A stretch of 64,000 bases of DNA from assembly GCA_029339505.1 (NCBI GenBank), contig JAQISU010000234.1:368501-432500 (forward strand), given 5' to 3'. The stretch's first letter is position 1. Every line of letters starts with the position of its first letter. The translations under genes were made by a program, and so were the position numbers. Below the pieces are notes generated by a model that did not search any database, was not told the DNA's origin, and saw nothing but the letters and a program-made list of their open reading frames with translations. Below, piece by piece: positions 8,998 to 19,085 of this stretch. The stretch is from Unio delphinus (Eukaryota > Mollusca > Bivalvia > Unionida > Unionidae).

Positions 8998-9624
8998 ATG
9001 ACATCATTGACGGAGTCAACGAAATCAATAGTCCCGTTGACGGAGTCAGCGGTATCACAATCGCATCGATATCGATTCGATACCGTGAAAGAATTTTCCG
9101 CGAACCAAAAATCACTTTCTGAGCGCTATCGTGAAAAAATGAAAAAGTACCGCAGAAGAATTACCGCCATCGACATCACCGTGTACTCGGTATCCGGTGT
9201 GATGGTCAGCGCAGGGGTTATTTTATCGACGGTAACCATGATGGCTCCGATTGCAGTTCCAATTGCTATCTCCGCGGCAACAACAATTGCGGCAGTCGCC
9301 ACCGCGATAACTAAAAAATTATCATCGTGTTCTCAGAAAAAACTCAGTGATTATACAGCTCGGTACCGGGTGGTATTTGACGCGTACTCGAAATTATCCG
9401 AGTTGATCTCACTGTCAATAGATAATTCGTTCATATCCGATGTTGAATTTTCCAAGATGACCCAGTTGTATAACTCCGCGATGTTGAAATTGGAAATTGA
9501 AGACAACGTTAACAATAATGTCACTACAATTCAACGAATTGCAACTGCTTCAACGAATCGCGGAGAATACCACTCCGATACGAACAAGCATGATATCAAT
9601 AACATCAACAAACCCACAATTTAG
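8998..9624 (+). CDS. Conserved Polinton membrane protein
   Basis: 208 residues, open in both arms. A basic N-terminal region (YREKMKKYRRRITAIDI) leads into a long hydrophobic, Ala/Val/Ile-rich segment at about residues 58-105 that could form two membrane helices. Next come a Lys/Ser-rich loop and a helical C-terminal domain with the phrase SLSIDNSFISDVEFSKM. This type of protein is common beside capsid genes in invertebrate Polintons, but I know no defined function; an inner-membrane or assembly role is inference. The 3' end overlaps the next gene by about 107 bp in another frame. Confidence 0.6.
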   Translation: MTSLTESTKSIVPLTESAVSQSHRYRFDTVKEFSANQKSLSERYREKMKKYRRRITAIDITVYSVSGVMVSAGVILSTVTMMAPIAVPIAISAATTIAAVATAITKKLSSCSQKKLSDYTARYRVVFDAYSKLSELISLSIDNSFISDVEFSKMTQLYNSAMLKLEIEDNVNNNVTTIQRIATASTNRGEYHSDTNKHDINNINKPTI

Positions 9625-10861
9625 TGTGAACTTCCCTTCTCCGATTCCAGTGCGTGAGATCGCGCTGGCAAAATTACGAGTATCTCATAGCTGGCCTAAT
9701 ATCAGATCTGTTGCATTTGGCGGTCAGCAACCGAATAACGCACTGGTGTTCTCGTATAAGAATAAACCCGATGGTACTCCAGCGTGGGAAATTGTTTCGT
9801 TACCAACTGGGTCGTACCAAATTGAGCAAATCGATGCTGAAATTCAGCGTAGAATAAAATCAATCACTGGAAAAGAATCAAAAATAGCTATTAAACTTCA
9901 TGAACCGACGCTCTCGTTGTCTATCGAAATAAGCACAGAGGGATACATTGTAGATATATATAACAGCCCGTTAAGAACAGTGTTAGGATGGCCTGAAAAA
10001 CCACCGGAAAAATCCACCGCCGACTTAACCACGGACGTACAATCATATCATGAAATCAATCCCAGTTATCGAGATAATTTATCTGATATAAGAAAAGAAA
10101 AAATCACTGATAGATTTATATTTACCAACAAAGACACATTGCAATGGGATTTTATCATTAAAAGAACAGCCGACTCATCTGTTACTATTTCATTTACACT
10201 AACTGACGTCCGTGGCTATTTTAATGAAATTAAACAATTATATGAAACACAACTAGAACAACTACTGCAAACAAGATCACAAAAACACGTTGAAATAATA
10301 AATCAACTTATATCTGACATGGAATATATCTATGAACTAATTATTCAAACAATAATTAATGACAACAGCGACAATAAACAACGATTCCTAACCGATTACA
10401 ATATCACAGAAGCCAATCTGCGTAATTTCAAGTTTCCCAAATACAACGCTGATGAACTAGCAAGAATTTTTAAAACCGATATCAAGGCGCTACAAAAACC
10501 AGATTCAACTGTCCTCCTCAGGTATAATAATGATCCAGATGGTGGCGGTAGGCATATTGCCCCGTACAAAGTGAATATTTCAACGGTGATTGCGCTCAAT
10601 TTAGTATGTGATGCAATTGAAGGAAGCTATCAAATTAATCTAGATCAATCAAATCAAGCTCAGCAAGGATATATTCTTTATTCGTTTGCACCAACAGCTC
10701 CTCCAGGATTCCTAATTATTGAAAACCCAATTAATCCTGTCTACATGCGATGCCATAATAATTCGTTAACGAGAATTAATTTCCGACTCACCGACCAGTC
10801 AAATAATTTAATTGATCTACAAGATGAGGTGTTAGCGATTAGTTTGTTTGTGAAGTCCTAA
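9518..10861 (+). CDS. Penton-like minor capsid protein
   Basis: 447 residues from the ATG at 9518, open in both arms. The N-terminal strand region (TNPQFSVNFPSPIPV) and the C-terminal RINFRLTDQSNNLIDL...LAISLFVK are typical of the Polinton minor capsid/penton proteins with a jelly-roll base at the vertices. The middle has a long helical insertion (about residues 230-300). It is the last gene before the TIR (stop at 10861, TIR from 10873). It overlaps the membrane-protein gene, so the two are probably co-transcribed. Confidence 0.7.
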   Translation: MSLQFNELQLLQRIAENTTPIRTSMISITSTNPQFSVNFPSPIPVREIALAKLRVSHSWPNIRSVAFGGQQPNNALVFSYKNKPDGTPAWEIVSLPTGSYQIEQIDAEIQRRIKSITGKESKIAIKLHEPTLSLSIEISTEGYIVDIYNSPLRTVLGWPEKPPEKSTADLTTDVQSYHEINPSYRDNLSDIRKEKITDRFIFTNKDTLQWDFIIKRTADSSVTISFTLTDVRGYFNEIKQLYETQLEQLLQTRSQKHVEIINQLISDMEYIYELIIQTIINDNSDNKQRFLTDYNITEANLRNFKFPKYNADELARIFKTDIKALQKPDSTVLLRYNNDPDGGGRHIAPYKVNISTVIALNLVCDAIEGSYQINLDQSNQAQQGYILYSFAPTAPPGFLIIENPINPVYMRCHNNSLTRINFRLTDQSNNLIDLQDEVLAISLFVKS

Positions 10862-10872
10862 AAACTCGATCG

Positions 10873-11087
10873 AATATTTGGTTGAAATCATTTATTATTT
10901 TTGTTAACCAGAACTGAAAGTTCCAGCAGCAGAGAGGGTGAACGACAACAACGTTGTGACCAAAATTGATTAAAAATCGTAAAGTCTCCGTTTGCTAAAT
11001 GGAGACTTATTTTTTTTGGTTAAATGAGATTTCGTAGGAAGGCTTATTTTGTCTCAAAAGGTTGTAGGGTTCACCCTCTCTGCTTCT
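10873..11087 (+). repeat. Polinton terminal inverted repeat, left copy
   Basis: Starts just after the stop of the penton-like gene (10861). It matches 51328-51541 directly and 34803-35017 inverted. Within it, a module bounded by AGCAGCAGAGAGGG and CCCTCTCTGCTTCT forms a palindromic unit of about 160 bp with a central hairpin (GTCTCC...GGAGAC) followed by a T-run. Confidence 0.95.
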
Positions 11088-11359
11088 AGTTTTAATTCTT
11101 TTGTAAACAAGTTGAAAAATAACAATAGCCCAAAATGTTTGGAAATCTGAAAATAAATAAAGAAAAAGTACTACTAAAAATAGTCCACTTTACAAACTGG
11201 GAAAGACAGAATGTCAAACACTATAATGATGACTTTTGCATTAGCAAGTTCTATAACCTTTACAACAGTTAAGACAGAGACATACGATGTTGATAAACGT
11301 TAAAAGCAATACTAGTCGCGGTACCTAATGATGTTTCGAAGAAGGTTATTGAATTACTT

Positions 11360-11790
11360 ATTCATTCTCTTTTAAACAGTAAAAAGGAAAGAGTAAAGAC
11401 AACAAGCTTTGTAAAATGTAACATATAATTTATTTCTTAGAAAAACAAGGTAAAAATGAAAAATAGGAACTTATTGGTTTATGAATAAAATCCAAAAATA
11501 ATCCAAGAATAATAAAAAGAATTAAGAAATAGAAGTCTTGAAATAAAATGTTCTAATAAAACTGAAGTCAAATCACGATTAAGTCCAAAATGGAGTGCGA
11601 TGACTTATGTTCTGGTCAGTGAATTTTGATAACTTTAATTGTACAATAATTAGTTAAGAGCACAAGTATTTCCAGTGGAAAATTAACTTTCAGAATCCGA
11701 ATAATTTGAAGAAAAAGTAAAGTAAACATGAAACTGGACACAGTAAAAAGAACACTTAGATGTCTCAAGTTGTAAGGCGTAAATAATAAT
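11360..11790 (-). repeat. Possible decayed LTR, left arm
   Basis: Read on the minus strand, this stretch has an AATAAA-type signal, then TTTTACAAAGCTTGT and a CTGTTTA end, in the same order as the 3' half of the LTR-like sequence at 22888-23692. The similarity is patchy, and I cannot define its 5' end. Mirror at about 34100-34530. Confidence 0.3.
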
Positions 11791-13503
11791 TATTTAGCTA
11801 TAGATCAATATTAAATATGGCTACTGTGTATGACAGGTGCGGGTCAGTCCACTAGATAAACTGAGTTTGAAACAAGTGCAACATGTTATGTATCGCGTAC
11901 TCCTAGTAGGGCCGCGACTTCACTTACTAATCTGCTCTAAGAAAGGATTTTAAAAATTTTAAACCACGGTGTACTTCAACTCGTGAATCAAGTTCAGGAC
12001 CTAGGTCAGCATTAGAATGTTTCTTTATTAGTGTTTACGTAAAACTGAACTGAAGTTCTGAACAATGTCACATCCAGTAAATAAAATTACATTAGAATAC
12101 ATTAGAATAATATGTAAAGGAACTTTTAAAAAATAAAACTAACAAACAAATAATTAAGTGAAATCAAATATACATAACATATATACCACACAAAAAATGT
12201 GTTTCTCACCATGATTTCTATATAGATCATGCTTCTTTGGTTCGTTCTGCCCCAACATACCAATGAAAGGTTTCCAATTCAAAAATACAAGATGCATGCA
12301 TCCTATTTATGGCCTCTCATGAGGTGCTAGAATGTACTCATAGAGATGAATATAGAGAGAAAGTAAGATTGAGAGAAGGAGAGAGAAGATATGAGAACAC
12401 AACTTCACGTTTCCAATCCTTAACGTCAAAATGTCAATATTATTCAAACGTTTAATACTGGGTGATGTCTATAGATTCTCTATTTCTTAAATGAGTTACT
12501 CTTTCTGGATTTTTTCAAAACAATAATGAATCGATACTAAAGTATCCAGGACGATTTATTCTCAAGAACGCTTGAGAGTTTTCTTTATCGTCAATCAAAC
12601 GGATATATCTCAGTATTCAAATAGCAAAGTAATAACCGTGGAAGAATTGGAAACAATACGAGGCCATTGATGTCAAACAATACATGATTTAAAATCAATC
12701 CCATAGTTTTGGGCTCTGGTGTTTTATCTGTAGTTATTCACATATATATCATGGGAAAAAAACTAATTGGGCTGTCAATGCCTCCGAATTATCGATCTTT
12801 CTCAAAACAGAATGTACATACTTGACTGAAAGCTTGTATACAATTTGTAACATTCAAGAGACTGTAACGTGTATTTCAGCAAGCAATATAACAATAAAAA
12901 TAATAACATGTGCAATTGAAACATGTCCTCATTCTGATTGCTAATGATTGTTTCCAATTCAGAAATACAATAGTCATGCAGCTCGTTCCTTTTTAAGTTT
13001 GAAAGGGAATTTGATTAAGGTTTAAGTGATTGTGCCTTCTCGTTGTTCAGAATGAATTTACATCCTGTATGCGACTTGGTTTTTTGCAGCTTTTTGCAAA
13101 TCAAGGTTGTAACAGTTATTTATTTGTATGTTATATTTGCTTACCCTTGACTATAATATTGGTTCTCATTGTATATGAGACTTGTGCTATTGCTTTTGTT
13201 TCGCACAAGAAAACACATTTATTCTGCAGGTTGTGTACCTTCCCTTTAAATAATAGTCGTTGGGTCGATTGTTATTTGATAAACTCTATATAGACAATAT
13301 CAAGATATATTCCATGACGAAGAACAATTTCTTAACGAAACAACTGATGAAAATTTGGCGTGTACAATTTATCTGAGAGATTTGAATTTCGAAGCAAGTC
13401 CAATAATAAACCATACAACAAAAGTATGAGTGACATACTGACAATAGAAAAGAATTAAAAGACGTTTTTAAATATTAAAACATTAAGTAACACAATACAT
13501 TAC

Positions 13504-13568
13504 CTGTTGACAAAGGAACAATACACAATGAGTTGGAGAAAAACTAAAATGCCAGTCATGTCTTTCAT
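13504..13568 (-). CDS. Possible first exon encoding a signal peptide
   Basis: Minus-strand ATG followed by 21 codons with a strongly hydrophobic core (GILVFLQLIVY) ending at CAG|GTAATG, a good splice donor. It would be the first coding exon of a secreted protein transcribed toward the Polinton. No later exon was found, so it may be chance. Mirror at 32322-32386. Confidence 0.3.
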
Positions 13569-14145
13569 GTTTATTACCAGATTATGTTCCAACCGAACCA
13601 TTCATTTTTCGGTAACAAATTAATTTCAAGTTAGAGTGAATCTGTTCTGACATTCAGGAGAAACACATACTAAATAATCGAATGTTATACAATGACCCCA
13701 GTTCATATCAATGAGAATACAACTATGCTATTAATGTGAAATATTCAAACGAAATAATAATAATGATGGCGTCACTTATTTGATTGAACACATTGCGAAG
13801 CGTGGACTCAATTGTATCAAGATGTTTTCCTATAATAAATTTACGGGCAAAGAAATAACGAGATTCTCCAACAAATATAAATAAAAAGAAGGGAGGAATC
13901 AAATAATATTTTGTTTGTAGCAAACACGATTAAACGTTTTTCAACGGGTGAAAGAAGAGCGAACTGTAAGCAAGGACTAGTGGAGAAACGAATGCTAGGA
14001 TAAACGCTAGAGATAAAGATAATACCAACCGTTTATTCGATCTATCAAAACATTCAAAAGCAGCGGAATATAGATGCATTGTGCGTGTGTTTGTGTCTGT
14101 GTGTGTATGCGTGTGTAATTTGGTTTCATAACGTAGCTTTAATAA

Positions 14146-14362
14146 TGTTCAGTAATGTCGCTACGATGTCTGCATCGTTGCAGTTTTTACTAATGTCTAT
14201 TACTAGGACATGCTGCAACAAGCATGTTGCATCATGTCCCACCCAGTCATATTATCTTGGTTCCATGTCACTTGATGCTGATCACGAAGCAAGGCAGCTC
14301 GTAATATCATTTTTTATAATTCTTTGGTATGAATCGGCTGGGATTAGAAACGTCCACGTCTA
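14146..14362 (+). repeat. Dispersed repeat, copy in left arm
   Basis: Resembles 62750-62968 over about 200 bp (shared landmarks: a cat-catg...tgtccc-acc--gtca-attat string, then GAAGCAAGGCAGCT / GCGAGGCAGCT). From memory this type of sequence is a common dispersed element in mollusc genomes. Mirror copy at about 31528-31744. Confidence 0.5.
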
Positions 14363-14557
14363 GTATCTGAGAATAAAATGGCATCATATTAAAGCTGAAA
14401 GTTGAGCAGGAGCCGTTACGTTCCAAGGTGATCATATCAGCTTAGTTGTTTGTTCATTTAATAATGTGTAATTTGAGCCAGAGATGTAGACACAGCACAA
14501 TTAGTGTTAATAATTTGTTATTCGTTTTAGAATATTTATATGCATGCATGTATTTTT

Positions 14558-14636
14558 GTATGTATGTATGTATGTATGTATGTATGTATGTATGTATGTA
14601 TGTATGTATGTATGTATGTATGTATGTATGTATGTA

Positions 14637-14711
<75 letters not shown>

Positions 14712-14728
14712 GTATGTATGTATGTATG

Positions 14729-14759
<31 letters not shown>

Positions 14760-14822
14760 GTATGTATGTATGTATGTATGTATGTATGTATGTATGTATG
14801 TATGTATGTATGTATGTATGTA
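14558..14822 (+). repeat. (TATG)n/(TG)n microsatellite, left arm
   Basis: About 265 bp of TATG repeats with an inner TG run at about 14641-14677 and single-base interruptions (GTAAG). The mirror tract is roughly 44 bp longer overall, so it is one of the few places where the arms differ in length. Confidence 0.97.
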
Positions 14823-16402
14823 CCGCAATATTAGTGCAACTAAATGTCAATGTGAAATCGATAATTTTCCTTCTTTTTGTGACATATAAATATGAACTAA
14901 AGTATTCCATAGACAATAAAAAATGTGCTGATATTTTAGTAACTTTCGCAAATCAACAATTAGATGAATTGCAATAGAATATTGTCGATGTCAAGTGATA
15001 ATGAAAATTTGTTAGATTTAAAGTTCATGTTATTTAGACAAAGTATAAATAAAGTATAATGATAAACTTGTATCCAACTATAAGCTACACCATACTGGTT
15101 CTTTTAGTTGAAAGCTGCTACATAATCTTTATAGCTAAATTCACCTGGATGGACATCTAGTTCGTTTACATAAGGCATTTGCTGCTATCAGGTCTAAGCT
15201 AACAGTTCTTGGTGGATCCAAAATGGTCGTTATAAAAATCTCCTTAGTGTTCAAAATATGAATGTAGCTTAATACGTTGGAATATCCACTCCACTATCCA
15301 ACCATAAGGGCATGCTTTTGGCGGCATGATAAGCGAGGGTGGTGTAATTAATCTGCCTTATGGGTGCTATCCCAAATATGCTCGGTAATGGACATCATCG
15401 GTATGAGTATCATCATCCGCGGCAACATCACTATCATGATCAAAAATAGCAGCAATAACAACACCACCACCACCATCACCAGCAACAACAACAAAAACAT
15501 AGTACAAACGTTTGATAACATCTCGTCAAATGTTATTTATGTTTAATCATATTTGGCCTTTGCTTATTCTTGTCTTGCTAGTGTATAGCTGTTACCGTTC
15601 AAATTATATCTTAAAACATGTATACACCTATTATATGGCCTTAACGTTAGCATTACAGCTTACCAAATCGTCGTCCTTTTAGGATGATATCTGAAACACT
15701 TTTTATGACATTTAAAAGTTACTGAAAAACTTATAAAACATTTATTTTGTGTCGCGCTTTGTACAAGACTGTTAAGGACAGTACTTTTGGCTCAGTTCTT
15801 TGCACAAGCGATAGGATATGAATATTATACCCAAGTTATAAAGGAAGGTACATTCGAAAATAGAATGGACTATTTAATATCCATACAATAAAGTATAAAT
15901 AACCAATATTAAATGTAGATGTGAATAACTGAAAGATGTACAACAATATAAGAATACAAAGCGTATACATCGGATTAAAAATTACTAGGAATAATCCAAA
16001 TTCGTAATATCACATATGGATGTAAAATAAAAACTTTAAGAATTATTTAGGTTTTGTTTACATTTGAGACGTCTTATTTTCTCTAAAAGTTTTTTTTTGT
16101 TTGAAGATTGCATGTGCAATCTAACTTTCCTTTTCCTTGACAGTGTTTAAAGAAATACATTAAGTTTCTGTGGATAAACGATATATACAGGAAATACGAG
16201 ACGCCCAGTACTGAACAACAAAATAAGAACCCAAATTTACACTTTAGATTTATTGAATACCTGAAAGAGATGACAAAGCCAGTGTATCAGTGTATTAACA
16301 TATTGATGGACCGATGACCATTAGTAAGTGGTTTACGGTCCAGGAAGATTAAGAATTAGTTCCACTGACTAATTTATTAACTTTATTGTTTTTTTCTTGC
16401 AG

Positions 16403-16544
16403 AGTAACATCATGGTTTAAAGAAAACGAAGCAACCGTGATCGGATTGGACTTTACTTGTAACAAGCCATGTGCATTGATAATATTATATCAATTTACTG
16501 GGTCCGGCGGAAGGGGTTTCAATATTTCATTCACGTCTGACTAA
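16403..16544 (+). CDS. Host terminal exon: C-terminal half of a CUB domain
   Basis: A long pyrimidine tract ends at ...TTGCAG, then the exon opens with one base completing a codon followed by 46 codons and TAA. The encoded tail has NKPCALIILYQFTGSGG and ends FNISFTSD, which fits the second disulfide half and last strands of a CUB domain. The phase (one base) matches the GG left by the CUB exon at 51961-52156. This is the duplicated copy in the left arm; its partner exon would lie to the left of the window, beyond the Polinton. Mirror: 29302-29443. Confidence 0.7.
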
Positions 16545-17104
16545 TAGTCACAAATGATTACGAATGTATCAACGATAAATTTAAAGTGTCACTAAGTTGA
16601 AATCATCCGGTGTCGTCCTCAACAAGTGACAGTCAATACGTTTTGCCACTTCTACATTTTTCTACTTTCTTGCCGAAATATATAAGTTCATTTCAAAGCG
16701 CGATAAATATTAATACGTCATTTTAGGGTCACGGTTATGAAGCACTTATTGAAGATATTAACACATATCGATACTATTAAGATAATACTGAGAACAGTTG
16801 CTATGGAATCCTTGTTGTTTTATTAATACATTATTGTTTACGTTTCAGAAAGATAATACAAATATGTACGTCCTTGACGGTGAACATTTTTCTGATATAT
16901 TACTCTGCTACGTTTCAGTTCTAAATTTCCATGCATCTGTTTGCATTTTGTGTGGGACACAACCGATTCAAAAATTTGGGATCATAAGTGTCTTTTTCAT
17001 TATAAAATAAATAGTACAAAACGTTTTGATTGGTTGTCAAATAGAATATGTTAAATTTTATAGAGAAACTAAAATAGTCATTGTCAAGAGATGAAAGTTT
17101 GAGA

Positions 17105-17445
17105 ATGGTCTACTATCTAAAATCTTTATCATACATTACTCAGGAAATAATAATGTGTCAGAGTGGACTAATATCTAAAATCTTTATCATACATTTCTCA
17201 GGAAATAATAATGTGTCAGAATGGACTAATATCTAATATCTTTATCATACATTAGTCAGGAAATAATAATGTGTCATAATGGACTAATATCTACAATCTT
17301 TATCATACATTACTCAGGAAATAATAATGTGTCAGAATGGACTAATATCTAAAATCTTTATCATACATTACTCAGGAAATAATAATGTGTCAGAATGGAC
17401 TAATATCTAAAATCTTTACATTACTCAGGAAATAATAATATATCA
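17105..17445 (+). repeat. 58-bp minisatellite, left arm
   Basis: About six tandem copies of a 58-bp unit containing TCTTTATCATACATTACTC and AATAATAATGTGTCAGA. The last unit has an 8-bp internal deletion. Mirror at about 28400-28741 with the same copy number. Confidence 0.9.
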
Positions 17446-17849
17446 CTTATTTTAAATGCGTCATATATCACATTTGCTGTTGAGCTTATTCGTTTCTTAC
17501 TGCTAGGAGTCAACAGTTCAATATACGTGTGCATTTATTCGTTATATCAGAAGTATTTTTGAATTGAGTTTACACTCATGATAGTATGCACATGACATTC
17601 TAAAAGAAAATTATATTTCTCTTCAGTATCAGGAATGTCACAGAATATAATGTTAGCTTTATCCATCCTACTGTATACATGTCTCCCTTTTCATTTCTCA
17701 GCTTATTGGATGTTACACATACTGTACTTATAAAGCTGTTGTTTGAATTCTTATTTTACTGGATATTGCAACTGAATTAAAAACAATTGACACGAACAAT
17801 AAAAGATGGCCATCCTACAAGCCTTTTGCATTTTTATTTGTCGGGTCGA

Positions 17850-17951
17850 TACATACATACATACATACATACATACATACATACATACATACATACATAC
17901 ATACATACATACATACATACATACATACATACATACATACATACATACATG
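17850..17951 (+). repeat. (CATA)n microsatellite, left arm
   Basis: About 100 bp of pure CATA repeat. The mirror tract (27924-27997) is 28 bp shorter. Confidence 0.97.
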
Positions 17952-18839
17952 CAGCCGGTTTATTTTAAAGAATTTACTGATATTATCGAGATATTATGAT
18001 CGAAAGAACGCTATAATCACCTAACAATGTTTAACTTTTAAAACAACTTAGTCACATCATGTATAAATGTACACAGACTACTTTGCAAGCAAATTAAAGA
18101 TTGTCTTACAGATTGGAAGCCTATTTGTCTTTGCAATAAAAGTTGCATATATGACAAAGTGATGCGTGGCTTGTACTGCTTATATTTCCAGTGTTTCATT
18201 TGATTGCCTATATCTATCAATATCCTTTCCTTAATCTCTACATCTTCCTGCTTCTTTATTGTCGAAGTGGAGCATATTTAACGTAACATGTGCAACAATG
18301 GAAATACAGTAGGAATGGAATTAATCTGTCCGACTTGAAGAGGCGGGAACCTACACAATATCAAACACATCGATACCTGTTTAAGCATGGTGGAAACCAT
18401 ATAATTATGACATTTTTGGTTGTCAAAATTAGTTGCCCAAACTATTTTATTTTTTCCGGCTCGTCATGGTCGTTGGCAGATTTACTTAGCATGTCAATGA
18501 CAACAAGGAAAAGGAGAAAGAAGACTGTCACAGAATTAGGCGAAAATTGAACTGATTTTTGTTCTTCTTGAATTGCAAACGAAACTCACCATTTTCTTGA
18601 TTTCGTCGTACACGCATTACCTGGGGTGATTAAGTGGTTTTCTCCAAGGTAAGTGGCGTGTAACGATTTGCATGTGCCAGTTTGTTATTTACATGAAATC
18701 CGAAATACTCGTTTCACGTGGTGCACGGCAAGCTCGATGTGATTTATGTTCACCTATAGAGAGTATATAAGGCGAGATATTTCTCATAATAATGACGGGA
18801 ACCAAAATATCTAATCGAAGGATAGATAAGCTCGTCTTG

Positions 18840-19085
18840 CAATCTCCAGCCAAAGGGCTGTTACCGTGTTTCTGATACTGTAGCTGACAATCGGTGTTAC
18901 CATAGATCTGATAATCGCTGATACCGTAGATGTCAATGTTTCTGATACCGTAGATCTGATACCGTAGATGTCAATGTTTCTGATACCGTAGCTGCTAACG
19001 TAGTTGATACCATTTCTGATACCGTAGCTGTTAACACATCTGATACCATCTTTTGATAAACGTCTTTGATATCGTCTGATTTGTT
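18840..19085 (-). repeat. Degenerate minisatellite built on GATACCGTAG units, left arm
   Basis: Repeats of TCTGATACCGTAG followed by variable ATGTCAAT or CTGTTAAC spacers, roughly 10-30 bp apart, about ten times. Open frames exist on both strands here, but they reflect the repeat. Mirror at about 26789-27034. Confidence 0.85.

Larger units (their letters stand above)
1..11087 (+). mobile_element. Polinton/adintovirus-like element, left copy (truncated, defective)
   Basis: This copy starts outside the window and ends with a TIR at 10873-11087. It carries the end of the zinc ribbon gene, PLA2, integrase and all virion genes in the same order as the complete copy at 34803-51541. It lacks the polymerase-helicase, zinc-finger and HNH genes because of a deletion at about 1545. 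Even if expressed it could not replicate on its own. Its packaging ATPase, if present, lies to the left of the window. Confidence 0.93.
11088..16402. other. Host intron sequence, left arm
   Basis: AT-rich DNA between the Polinton TIR and the host terminal exon, without a convincing long gene. Contents listed separately: LTR-like sequence near 11360-11790, a possible signal-peptide exon, a dispersed repeat, and a microsatellite. By splice logic this should be the 3' part of the intron that the element invaded. Confidence 0.7.

Noticed and set aside
10998..11030. Hairpin plus T-run in the TIR resembling a bacterial intrinsic terminator
   Set aside because: The host is eukaryotic; the structure is better seen as part of the palindromic terminal module.
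14446..14977. Several overlapping open frames of alternating MYVC or HTYI residues on both strands
   Set aside because: They are translations of the TATG/TG microsatellite; same for 30869-31444, 17751-18024, 22082-22475 and 63077-63317.
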